Assembly: GCA_018710795.1 (NCBI GenBank)
Contig: DVJH01000185.1
Coordinates: 1-8,405, forward strand
Length of the DNA: 8,405 bases
Origin: Candidatus Galligastranaerophilus gallistercoris
GTDB taxonomy: Bacteria > Cyanobacteriota > Vampirovibrionia > Gastranaerophilales > Gastranaerophilaceae
Direction of reading: 5' to 3'
In this document: piece after piece, positions 1-6,455 of the stretch
Numbering within the stretch: position 1 is the stretch's first letter
Layout: every line of letters begins with the position of its first letter
Made by a program: the position numbers and the translations under genes
The notes under the pieces: model-generated
What the model was told of the DNA's origin: nothing
Seen by the model: the letters and a program-made list of their open reading frames with translations, nothing else
The model's database searches: none

Positions 1-1946
1 ATGCCGTTTGAGATTGTATAGTTACCCGATATTAAAGAATGATATCCGTTATTTGCCGATATTTTTAAATTTCTGTTTGAATAAACAGCGCCGCCTTTTG
101 CTTCGCCGTTATCCGATTGTGCGAAGTTACCGGTAAAGGAAGAGTTGCTTATTGTTATATATCCTTCGGGAATGTCCGAATCAGGCATATGTTCGTTATA
201 ATAAGCCGTAATATCTTCTTTTATTCCTCCGTTTAAAACCATATCGTCCAAAAGGGATTCAAGAGTATCAAAACCGCTTCCTTCAAGGATTTCTTTTTCC
301 GAGACGGTTTCGGTATGTGTTGTTACATCAATACCGAGAGAGACAAGCTCTTTATATTTGTCATAGTCAATCGGTGCGCCTGTTGAAGAATCATAAGCAA
401 ACGCTATGGTTTCAAATGTGCCGTCTTGCTTTTTGATATTTAATATATCGGCATCAATATGCATATTAATACCATCCGAGCCGTAATAAATTTCCTGTCC
501 GCTATAAATAGCCCCGCCATAAGCGTTTGCCCCTTCAAGAGCGGTACTTGCAGAGTTGTTTGTGAATTTGGAATTGCTTATTAAGTTTATTTTGCCGCTA
601 TTAAAAATAGCGCCGCCGTATGCGTTCTTATCGTATATGTTATTAATGTATGAGTTTCCGTCATAAGATACGCTGTTATCGGAAAATTCTCCCTGTATGT
701 TATTTATGGTTGCACCATAGACGCTGCCGTATTGATCCATATATACATAGTTTTCAATCGCAGCACCTTTATTTGTCATATTTTGGCCGTTTTGTACAAA
801 GGTTCCCGCAATATTGTCAATTACGGCATTGTCCCTATTGCTGCCATATCCGTTTATAATCCCTTGAATGTTTCCGTTAAATGTATTATTTGTAATTTCA
901 TATATTGTATCACGGTTTTGAATTGCCGTTTGGTTGCCTTCAAAAGTGTTTTGTGCGATGTTATCGATTGAACCGTTGTTATCTATGCCTGCTCCGTTAT
1001 CATTAAATGTGTTATCCGTAATTTCATATATCGTATCGTAGTTTTGAATTCCCGTTTTATTATTTAAAAATGATGAATTCGTGATTATCTCGATATAGCC
1101 GTTATTGTTATAAATGCCATAATATTCGTTTTTATTAAATTCACTATTTTCTATAAGCTCGATATGACCGTTATTATGAATTCCGTATCCGTTATTCTGA
1201 AAAAGCGATTGTTCAATTGTATTAATTGTTCCTTCATTGTATAAGCCCGTATGATATATCGTATTGCCGTTATTATCTATTGAGTAATTATTTATAAATT
1301 GACTGCTTTTTATTGTTCCGATTTCTCCTTCGTTTCGAAGAGCAGTAGATCTGCTGTAATTTATATTGACCGTTTCATTATAATTGCCGTCAAAGGTAAA
1401 GGTTGAATCTTCAATAATGTCGATTACGCCGTTTTCATCGTTAAATAAGCCGTAACCGTATTTATTTGTGTAACTCTGTGTTTGAGATGTAACATAGTCA
1501 TTATTGCCGTTAAATTCTGTATTTATAATTGTTCCTATGTGTCCGTTATTATGCAGCCCGTAGTAACCGTTATTTGCAAAAGAAGAATCGTTTATCAGGG
1601 TAATTTCTCCGTTATTTAACAATCCTCCTCCGGCATATGTTCTTGAATCTTCTTCTTTAAGCGCAATATTATTATTAAATTCAACACCCGTTAACTCTGA
1701 TATTGTGCCGTCGTTTGTAAGTGCGTATGTGTTAATTTCCGATACATTTTGATAAATCGTATCCGAGATTGAGGTTTCTTCTCCATTCGATATATTTTGC
1801 GGGGTTTCAATAACGGTTTTGTCTGCCGCAAAAGCGGGAAGAACCATTGTATATGTTAAAGATAAAAGCATATACCCCGTTAAATAACGATGAAAAATTT
1901 TCTTTAACGACGCCTTATTTAAGGTGCGCTTATTTTTTCCAGCCAT
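1..1946 (-). CDS. Large exported beta-helix (Pmp/adhesin-like) repeat protein, C-terminus beyond the window
   Basis: One open frame of 648 codons runs from ATG at 1946 to the left edge without a stop, so the C-terminus is missing. Residues 1-40 form a signal peptide: a long basic n-region, a hydrophobic core near 21-37 and a likely cleavage after Ala-Phe-Ala. The mature part is rich in Asn, Gly, Ile and Thr, and I read no Cys or Trp. From about residue 105 it is built of coils of 21-22 residues with the pattern [I/L]xN...I..I....F..N..G. GGA[I/V] and FxxN motifs at about 443-480 and 604-621 recall chlamydial polymorphic membrane protein repeats. A right-handed beta-helix displayed on the cell surface is inferred. 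A C-terminal autotransporter barrel or other anchor would lie outside the window. An AAGGA ribosome site 11 nt upstream supports the start. The binding partner is unknown; adhesion is a guess. Confidence 0.85.
   Translation of the reverse strand, partial: MAGKNKRTLNKASLKKIFHRYLTGYMLLSLTYTMVLPAFAADKTVIETPQNISNGEETSISDTIYQNVSEINTYALTNDGTISELTGVEFNNNIALKEEDSRTYAGGGLLNNGEITLINDSSFANNGYYGLHNNGHIGTIINTEFNGNNDYVTSQTQSYTNKYGYGLFNDENGVIDIIEDSTFTFDGNYNETVNINYSRSTALRNEGEIGTIKSSQFINNYSIDNNGNTIYHTGLYNEGTINTIEQSLFQNNGYGIHNNGHIELIENSEFNKNEYYGIYNNNGYIEIITNSSFLNNKTGIQNYDTIYEITDNTFNDNGAGIDNNGSIDNIAQNTFEGNQTAIQNRDTIYEITNNTFNGNIQGIINGYGSNRDNAVIDNIAGTFVQNGQNMTNKGAAIENYVYMDQYGSVYGATINNIQGEFSDNSVSYDGNSYINNIYDKNAYGGAIFNSGKINLISNSKFTNNSASTALEGANAYGGAIYSGQEIYYGSDGINMHIDADILNIKKQDGTFETIAFAYDSSTGAPIDYDKYKELVSLGIDVTTHTETVSEKEILEGSGFDTLESLLDDMVLNGGIKEDITAYYNEHMPDSDIPEGYITISNSSFTGNFAQSDNGEAKGGAVYSNRNLKISANNGYHSLISGNYTISNG
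877..931 (-). repeat. DNA-level direct repeat within the coils, copy 1
   Basis: These 55 bases match 1003-1057 at 47 positions by eye. The two copies are 126 nt apart, exactly 42 codons or two 21-residue coils. They encode residues about 340-357, which share IQN.DTIYEIT.NTFN with the other copy. Nucleotide-level likeness suggests the helix grew by duplicating two-coil units. Confidence 0.7.
1003..1057 (-). repeat. DNA-level direct repeat within the coils, copy 2
   Basis: This is the partner of the copy at 877-931. It encodes residues about 298-315 and differs at 8 of 55 bases, several of them at third codon positions. Confidence 0.7.
1827..1946 (-). other. Signal peptide of the beta-helix protein
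   Basis: This encodes residues 1-40. The n-region of about 20 residues carries many Lys and Arg (KNKR, KKIFHR). It is followed by the hydrophobic stretch YLTGYMLLSLTYTMVLP and the motif AFA before Ala-Asp-Lys, a standard type I signal peptidase site. No lipobox cysteine is present, so this is not a lipoprotein. The n-region is longer than in ordinary Sec signals, as in some large autotransporters; I cannot assign it to a named extended-signal family. Confidence 0.75.
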
Positions 1947-1957
1947 ACTACATACTA

Positions 1958-1962
1958 TCCTT
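1958..1962 (-). promoter_or_regulatory. Ribosome binding site of the beta-helix gene
   Basis: AAGGA on the minus strand lies 11 nt before the ATG at 1946. The spacing is slightly long but usable. The ATG that falls between them is followed at once by TAG, so it cannot be the start. Confidence 0.55.
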
Positions 1963-1972
1963 GTGCACTAAT

Positions 1973-1992
1973 TCAACTATCCGATAAGTTGA
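1973..1992. promoter_or_regulatory. Inverted repeat in the leader of the beta-helix gene
   Basis: TCAACT at 1973-1978 and AGTTGA at 1987-1992 are perfect inverted copies separated by 8 bases. The site lies 27 to 46 nt upstream of the start codon. It could be an operator or a small mRNA hairpin; a 6-bp stem in AT-rich DNA can also be chance. Confidence 0.3.
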
Positions 1993-2058
1993 TTAACGAC
2001 AAGGGTAATTTAAAACTTTAGATATGGTTAAGAATTGTTACCGATAATGAATGCATAA

Positions 2059-2853
2059 TTATCCCAAAACAAGTTTGGGAATTGAATTTAAAAGGGTTTT
2101 TACATAATTATCTTTGGGGTTGTTAAAAATTTCATCCGTTGTTCCTTCTTCTTTTATTTCCCCTTTATACATAATTATTATGTTGTCGCATAAATATCTT
2201 ACGACATTTAAATCGTGAGATATAAAAAGATAAGTTAAATTATATTTTTCTTTTAAATCGATTAAAAGATTGATAATTTGCGCCTGAATGCTCACATCTA
2301 ATGCGGAAACGGGCTCATCCGCAACGATAAATTCGGGTCTTAAAATTAATGCTCTTGCAATTGCAATTCTTTGCCTCTGCCCGCCCGAAAATTCGTGGGG
2401 GTATCTTGTTAAATCGTTTTTATCAAGCCCGACCGAAATTATTGTTTCATATAATCTTTCTTCAATTTCTTTTTTATTTTTAATCCCGTTAATTATTAAA
2501 GGCTCGATTAAAATTTCTTTAATTTTCATTTTGGGGTTCAGGCTTGAATAAGGGTTTTGAAAAATCATTTGAACCGATTTTCTGAAAGTTTTCAATTCTT
2601 CTTTTGTAAAATCGTTGATATTTTTTCCTTTATATAAAATTTCCCCTTTTGTGATATCGGTTAATTTTAAAATCATATTCCCCAAAGTTGATTTGCCGCA
2701 GCCCGATTCTCCGACCAAACCTTTTATTTCTCCTTTTTTAATATTGAAACCCACGCCTGATACCGCATGGGTTTCAATTATTTTGTTTGAAAAAGAGTTG
2801 TCTTTTGAAAAATATGTTTTATAGACGTTTTTTATTTCAACAAGGTTTTCCAT
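2059..2853 (-). CDS. Oligopeptide/dipeptide-type ABC transporter ATPase (OppF/DppF family)
   Basis: The 264-residue protein is a complete cytoplasmic ATP-binding subunit. Visible motifs are Walker A GESGCGKST at 48-56, the Q-loop Gln at 99 in QMIFQNP, the signature FSGGQ at 155-159, Walker B IVADE at 176-180, the D-loop SALD at 183-186 and the H-loop His at 213. SSLNP after the Q-loop and the ending YVKTLLNSIP are typical of the OppD/OppF peptide-importer branch; the length fits OppF better than OppD. It would power import of peptides or a related substrate, but no permease, binding protein or second ATPase is nearby, so the partner and substrate are unknown. It starts 15 nt after the sigma-factor stop with no recognisable ribosome site, which suggests cotranscription and reinitiation. 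All catalytic motifs look intact. Confidence 0.88.
   Translation of the reverse strand: MENLVEIKNVYKTYFSKDNSFSNKIIETHAVSGVGFNIKKGEIKGLVGESGCGKSTLGNMILKLTDITKGEILYKGKNINDFTKEELKTFRKSVQMIFQNPYSSLNPKMKIKEILIEPLIINGIKNKKEIEERLYETIISVGLDKNDLTRYPHEFSGGQRQRIAIARALILRPEFIVADEPVSALDVSIQAQIINLLIDLKEKYNLTYLFISHDLNVVRYLCDNIIIMYKGEIKEEGTTDEIFNNPKDNYVKTLLNSIPKLVLG
2062..2080 (-). terminator. Weak hairpin at the end of the ABC ATPase gene
   Basis: On the minus strand TCCCAAA and TTTGGGA form a 7-bp stem with a 5-base loop over the last codons of the ATPase gene. The bases after it are AT-rich but lack a clean T run, so termination here is uncertain and some transcription may enter the beta-helix gene. Confidence 0.25.
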
Positions 2854-2868
2854 AAAATAAAATGTACA

Positions 2869-3801
2869 CTATGACAGATAATTTTTCAATTCCTCAATAT
2901 TACTATTTTTCCTCAATTTTCTGATTGCTTCCCCCTCGATTTGTCTTATTCTTTCTTTTGAAAAACCAAGGCTTTTGCCCAACTCTTCAAGTGTTTTTTG
3001 GCTGTTTCCCTCAAGCCCGAATCTGTGCGTTAAAATATATTTTTCTCTTTCCGTTAATATATTCATTAAACGGTTTATATTTTCTTTTAAAAGCTTTGTG
3101 TCCGCTTTAAAATCAGGTGTTAAATCATCGTCATCTTTAATGTAATCTTCAATGCATAAATCCTGTGCAACGGGGGTGTGAAGGCTTATCGGCTCTTTTA
3201 TCATTGCTTTTTTAATCTGTTTTATTTTCTTTTCATCCATTTTTAAAAATTCGCTTAATTCAAAATCATCGGGTTCTCTTCCCAAATTTACGCTTAATCT
3301 TAAAATTGCTTTTTTCAAAAGTCTTATTTTATCGCTCATATGAACGGGAATTCTTATTGTTCTTGCCTGATTTGCAATTGCTCTTATTATTGTTTGTTTT
3401 ATCCACCAGGTTGCATATGTTGAAAATTTAAAACCTTTTGTATAATCAAACCGCTCTGCCGCTTTAATCAGCCCCAAAGACCCCTCCTGCACCAAATCCA
3501 TAAATAAAATCCCCTGGCCTGTATATTTTTTTGCAATTGAGACAACAAGCCTTAAATTTGCCTGAATAAGCTTCTTTTTTGCAATGATTGCGTCTTTTTT
3601 ATTTCCCTCTTTAATGATTTTTCCGGTCAGCATTTCGCTTTTTTTGTTCAAAAGCTTGATTTTCCCGATTTCTTTCAGATAAGTCTGCAAGATTTCATCT
3701 TTGTTCATTATATTGTTAAAAGTTTTAACTTCCGCTTCTTCTTCCTCTTCAAGCGCATTCAAAAAATCAAGGTCTAAATCCTTGTCAATTAATTTATCCA
3801 T
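2869..3801 (-). CDS. Primary-type sigma-70 RNA polymerase sigma factor (RpoD/SigA-like, group 1 or 2)
   Basis: The 310-residue protein directs RNA polymerase to promoters. An acidic N-terminus (Glu run near 18-24) is followed by region 1.2 (about 35-67, DEILQTYLKEIG), region 2.1-2.2 (about 78-120, with DLVQEGSLGLIKAAERFDY), region 2.3-2.4 (about 124-148, FSTYATWWIKQTIIRAI) for -10 melting and reading, region 3 (about 155-225) and region 4 (about 245-300). The region 4.2 helix-turn-helix at 269-297 ends in SKERIRQIE. It lacks the large region 1.1 and non-conserved domain of E. coli RpoD; this compact form is usual in cyanobacteria and many Gram-positives. The region 2.4 core is the standard housekeeping type. 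Lys282 stands where E. coli has Arg584. Whether it is the essential sigma factor or a group 2 paralogue cannot be told from this window. A strong ribosome site supports the start. Confidence 0.93.
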   Translation of the reverse strand: MDKLIDKDLDLDFLNALEEEEEAEVKTFNNIMNKDEILQTYLKEIGKIKLLNKKSEMLTGKIIKEGNKKDAIIAKKKLIQANLRLVVSIAKKYTGQGILFMDLVQEGSLGLIKAAERFDYTKGFKFSTYATWWIKQTIIRAIANQARTIRIPVHMSDKIRLLKKAILRLSVNLGREPDDFELSEFLKMDEKKIKQIKKAMIKEPISLHTPVAQDLCIEDYIKDDDDLTPDFKADTKLLKENINRLMNILTEREKYILTHRFGLEGNSQKTLEELGKSLGFSKERIRQIEGEAIRKLRKNSNIEELKNYLS

Positions 3802-3806
3802 TTAAT

Positions 3807-3816
3807 CCCTTCCTTT
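3807..3816 (-). promoter_or_regulatory. Strong ribosome binding site of the sigma-factor gene
   Basis: AAAGGAAGGG on the minus strand ends 5 nt before the ATG at 3801. It is the strongest purine-rich site in the window. An ATG at 3820 overlaps its upstream side but is out of frame with the gene. Confidence 0.7.
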
Positions 3817-3830
3817 TCATACTTTTAAAA

Positions 3831-3836
3831 ATCATA
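3831..3836 (-). promoter_or_regulatory. Possible -10 element for the sigma-factor gene
   Basis: TATGAT lies about 30 nt upstream of the start codon, a fitting place for a promoter with a short leader. No good -35 was found at 16-18 nt spacing, so this is a weak candidate. Confidence 0.25.
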
Positions 3837-3870
3837 AGCTTTTAATCTAAAAACCATGACGATAAAAGGA

Positions 3871-3896
3871 ATTAAAAAGTTTCATAAATTTTATGA
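3871..3896 (-). terminator. Weak terminator-like hairpin after trpA
   Basis: TCATAAA and TTTATGA form a 7-bp stem around one base (3882-3896), covering the trpA stop codon. A run of five T follows at 3878-3874. The stem is AT-rich and tight, so it may only attenuate transcription into the sigma-factor gene. Confidence 0.3.
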
Positions 3897-4673
3897 GTTA
3901 ATTGCTTCTTTCATTTCTTTTACATAATCATAAATATAATTATCGGCATTTTCCCCGTATTTATCTATGATTTTAATGATTGCGCTTCCGACAATAACTC
4001 CGTCAGAATGTTTTGAAATTTCTTTTGCCTGGAGAGGGTTATTAATTCCAAAACCGATGGCGCATTTTGTAATCGTTGTTTGTCTTATAACATCGGTTAT
4101 TTTTCCCAAATCGGTCGTAATTTCATCTCTTACGCCAGTTACGCCCAAAGATGAGATTACATAAATAAATCCTCTTGAATCTCTTGCAATTTTTTGTATT
4201 CTTTCGTTTGAAGTGGGGGCGATAAATGAGATTATATCTATATCATATTTTTTTGCCGCTTCTTGTGCTTCCGCTTTTTCTTCATAAGGGACATCGGGAA
4301 GTATAACTCCTCTTATATTTAACTCATCGCATTTTTTATAGAAATTATCAAATCCGTATTTAAAAATAACATTTATATATGTCATAAAAACGAGCGGAAT
4401 ATTGCTTTCTTTTCTTATATCTTCGACCATTTGAAAAATACTGTCGGTTGTTGTTCCGATTTTCAGCGCTTCCATACTTGAATGTTGAATGACGGGGCCT
4501 TCCGCAATCGGGTCTGAAAAAGGTATTCCGATTTCGATTAAATCGGCGCCCGCAGCCTCCATCTTTAAAATAAACCTTTTTGTGGCGTCCAAGCTCGGAT
4601 ATCCCGCCGTTATAAAAGGTATAAAAGCTTTTCCTTTATTAAAAACATTTTTATCAAAATAAGAATTACTCAT
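3891..4673 (-). CDS. trpA: Tryptophan synthase alpha subunit
   Basis: TrpA splits indole-3-glycerol phosphate into indole and glyceraldehyde 3-phosphate and channels indole to TrpB. The protein is a TIM barrel of 260 residues, normal for the family. Catalytic Glu47 sits in LIEIGIPFSDP (E. coli Glu49). Thr179 in SSLGVTG marks the mobile loop 6, and IGFGI (206-210) with GSAI (229-232) form the phosphate site. The second catalytic acid, Asp60 in E. coli, is Glu58 here (IAEGP). I chose the ATG at 4673 over the in-frame one at 4709: AAAGGA lies 10 nt before it, it gives the usual N-terminus, and it overlaps trpB by 8 nt (ATGAGTAA) instead of 44. It is the last gene of the trp cluster. Confidence 0.95.
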   Translation of the reverse strand: MSNSYFDKNVFNKGKAFIPFITAGYPSLDATKRFILKMEAAGADLIEIGIPFSDPIAEGPVIQHSSMEALKIGTTTDSIFQMVEDIRKESNIPLVFMTYINVIFKYGFDNFYKKCDELNIRGVILPDVPYEEKAEAQEAAKKYDIDIISFIAPTSNERIQKIARDSRGFIYVISSLGVTGVRDEITTDLGKITDVIRQTTITKCAIGFGINNPLQAKEISKHSDGVIVGSAIIKIIDKYGENADNYIYDYVKEMKEAINS

Positions 4674-5850
4674 AAATATTGTGTCCTTTGTATCTTGCAA
4701 TTTGTGCAACGTCTTTGTCGCCTCTTCCGGATAAGCAGACGATTATAATATCATCTTTATTCATTTTCGGCGCTTCTTTGATTGCATAATGCATTGCATG
4801 GGCGCTTTCGATTGCGCAGATTATACCTTCTTTTTTTGCCAGATATTCAAAAGCATCGACTGCTTCATCATCCGTAACGGGAACATATTTTGCACGCCCC
4901 GTTTTATATAAATGGCTGTGCTCCGGTCCTATCCCGGGGTAGTCAAGGCCTGCAGAAATTGAATAAACGGGCGTAATTTGCCCGAATTCATTCTGGCAAA
5001 AGTAAGATTTCATTCCGTGGAAAATTCCTATACTCCCTTTTGCGATGCTTGCCGCATGCATTTTTGTATCTATTCCTTTTCCCGCCGCTTCGCAGCCTAT
5101 TAATTCAACTTCTTTATCGGATATAAAGTTATAAAACATTCCCATGGCGTTTGAACCGCCACCTACGCATGCAACAACTTTATTCGGGAGTTTGTTTTCA
5201 AGTTTTAAAATTTCTTCTCTTGCTTCTTTGCTTATAACAGCCTGAAAATCTCTTACAATCATAGGATACGGGTGCGGACCCATAACGGACCCTAAAACAT
5301 ACAGGGTATCATCAACTCTTCTTGTCCATTCTCTCATGGCTTCAGAGACCGCATCTTTTAAAGTGCCGGTTCCCGTTTTAACGCTGTTTACTTTTGCGCC
5401 CAATAATTCCATTCTATAGACATTAAGAGCCTGTCTTTTAATGTCTTCTTCGCCCATAAAAACTTCGCACTCTAAATTTAAAAGCGCTGCCGCAGTTGCC
5501 GTTGCAACCCCGTGCTGGCCGGCGCCGGTTTCGGCTATGATTCTTGTTTTGCCCATATATTTGGCAAGCAGAGCCTGCCCAAGGACATTATTTATTTTAT
5601 GTGAACCTGTGTGGTTTAAATCTTCTCTTTTAAGGTAAACTTTTGCTCCGCCCAAATCTTTTGTCATATTTTTTGCAAAATACAATAAAGAAGGGCGCCC
5701 TGCGTATGTTTTTAAAAGATGGTTTAATTCGTTGTTGAATTTTTCGTCGTTTTTATAAAAATCATATGATTTTTCAAGGTTAATTACTTCATTCATCAGG
5801 GTTTCAGGGATATATTGTCCGCCAAATTCCCCGTATTTGCCGTTTGTCAT
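4666..5850 (-). CDS. trpB: Tryptophan synthase beta subunit
   Basis: TrpB condenses indole with serine, using pyridoxal phosphate, in the last step of tryptophan synthesis, as an alpha-beta complex with TrpA. The 394 residues are full length for the TrpB1 type that partners TrpA. The N-terminus has the family motif GEFGGQYIPETLM. Lys85 in HTGSHK binds PLP, Glu107 in AETGAGQHG is the catalytic acid, GGGSNA at 230-235 cradles the cofactor phosphate, Asp303 in GLDYPGIGPEH controls domain closure and Ser374 in LSGRGDKD contacts the pyridine ring. No key residue is missing. Its ATG overlaps the trpF stop as ATGA, and an AGAGGA site lies 9 nt upstream inside trpF. Confidence 0.97.
   Translation of the reverse strand: MTNGKYGEFGGQYIPETLMNEVINLEKSYDFYKNDEKFNNELNHLLKTYAGRPSLLYFAKNMTKDLGGAKVYLKREDLNHTGSHKINNVLGQALLAKYMGKTRIIAETGAGQHGVATATAAALLNLECEVFMGEEDIKRQALNVYRMELLGAKVNSVKTGTGTLKDAVSEAMREWTRRVDDTLYVLGSVMGPHPYPMIVRDFQAVISKEAREEILKLENKLPNKVVACVGGGSNAMGMFYNFISDKEVELIGCEAAGKGIDTKMHAASIAKGSIGIFHGMKSYFCQNEFGQITPVYSISAGLDYPGIGPEHSHLYKTGRAKYVPVTDDEAVDAFEYLAKKEGIICAIESAHAMHYAIKEAPKMNKDDIIIVCLSGRGDKDVAQIARYKGHNIYE
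4684..4689 (-). promoter_or_regulatory. Ribosome binding site that fixes the trpA start
   Basis: AAAGGA on the minus strand, inside the end of trpB, lies 10 nt before the ATG at 4673. The upstream in-frame ATG at 4709 would start before this site, so the site favours the 260-residue form. Confidence 0.65.
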
Positions 5851-6455
5851 ATGTTTAATTCCTCTTTTATGATTTTTATTATATTAAAAACTTTTTCTTT
5901 TGTCTTAAAACCGTCAACTTCAACCCCTGATGAGATATCAACACCGTAAGGGGTTAATTTTTTAACCATTTCGACAATGTTATTTTCGTTTATTCCGCCC
6001 GCAACGAAATAAGGAACATTGGATATTATTTTTATATTCCAGTCAAAAGTTTTATTCAACCCGCCGTATTTATCTTTTGAATATGCGTCAAATAAGATGA
6101 AATCGGCAAGTGTTTCAATTTTATAAAAACCTTCTTTAACTCTTATAACTTTTATGATCTTTGCGTTTGTTTTTTCTTTCAGATTTTTAATTGTCCGCTC
6201 GTCATAATCGCCATGCAATTGAATTATATCAATAACTTTTTCATTATAAATTTCAAGGATTTCATCTTCGTTTTGTTCGACAAAAATTCCTGCCGTTTCA
6301 ATTTCGGGGTTAATTATTTTTTTTAGGATTTTTGCTTTATTTATATCAATCTGCCTTTTTCCGGAAGCAAAAACAAAACCCGCAATATCAGGCATGCATT
6401 CATTTATGATTTTTGCTTCATTTTCATTTTTAATTCCGCAGATTTTGATTTTCAA
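5847..6455 (-). CDS. trpF: Phosphoribosylanthranilate isomerase
   Basis: TrpF converts N-(5-phosphoribosyl)anthranilate to the carboxyphenylamino-deoxyribulose phosphate, the third step of the pathway after anthranilate formation and phosphoribosyl transfer. It is a small TIM barrel of 202 residues, normal for a stand-alone TrpF. The N-terminus KIKICGIK holds the catalytic base Cys6, LFDAY holds the catalytic acid Asp123, and QLHGD (79-83), VAGGI (151-155) and GVDISSGVE (171-179) are the other family motifs, the last two forming the phosphate site. The start codon is TTG at 6455, overlapping the trpC stop as TTGA. No ATG lies near, and an AAGAGG site 9 nt upstream supports TTG. Its position between trpC and trpB is typical of the canonical operon. 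Confidence 0.95.
   Translation of the reverse strand: MKIKICGIKNENEAKIINECMPDIAGFVFASGKRQIDINKAKILKKIINPEIETAGIFVEQNEDEILEIYNEKVIDIIQLHGDYDERTIKNLKEKTNAKIIKVIRVKEGFYKIETLADFILFDAYSKDKYGGLNKTFDWNIKIISNVPYFVAGGINENNIVEMVKKLTPYGVDISSGVEVDGFKTKEKVFNIIKIIKEELNI

Larger units (their letters stand above)
861..1244 (-). repeat. Six consecutive 21-22 residue beta-helix coils
   Basis: Residues 235-362 divide without gaps into coils of 21, 22, 22, 21, 21 and 21 residues. Each has Ile or Leu at position 1, Asn at 3, Ile at about 7 and 10, Phe at about 15, Asn at about 18 and mostly Gly last. Regular inward Ile/Phe and a column of Asn are what a right-handed parallel beta-helix with an asparagine ladder needs. 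Less regular coils continue on both sides, roughly residues 105-234 and 363-480. Confidence 0.75.

Noticed and set aside
650..971. Two plus-strand ORFs of 69 and 79 codons
   Set aside because: They lie entirely inside the long minus-strand beta-helix frame, resemble no family, and reflect the low stop density of the reverse strand of repetitive codons.
861..1244. CRISPR-like or tandem noncoding repeat array
   Set aside because: The repetition is in phase with a protein frame at 63-66 nt, is degenerate, and is explained by beta-helix coils.
1961..2058. A sigma-70 promoter for the beta-helix gene
   Set aside because: TTATCG or TTGTCG can be paired with weak -10 words at 16-17 nt, but none matches TATAAT at more than about half its positions, so no promoter is listed.
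2288..3110. Plus-strand ORFs opposite the ABC ATPase and sigma genes
   Set aside because: They are antisense to strongly conserved motifs of the real genes, have no ribosome sites or recognisable domains, and are shadows of codon bias.
4674..4709. Longer trpA starting at 4709 with 12 extra residues
   Set aside because: It would overlap trpB by 44 nt, lacks a good ribosome site and adds residues unlike TrpA N-termini; the ATG at 4673 has AAAGGA at good spacing.
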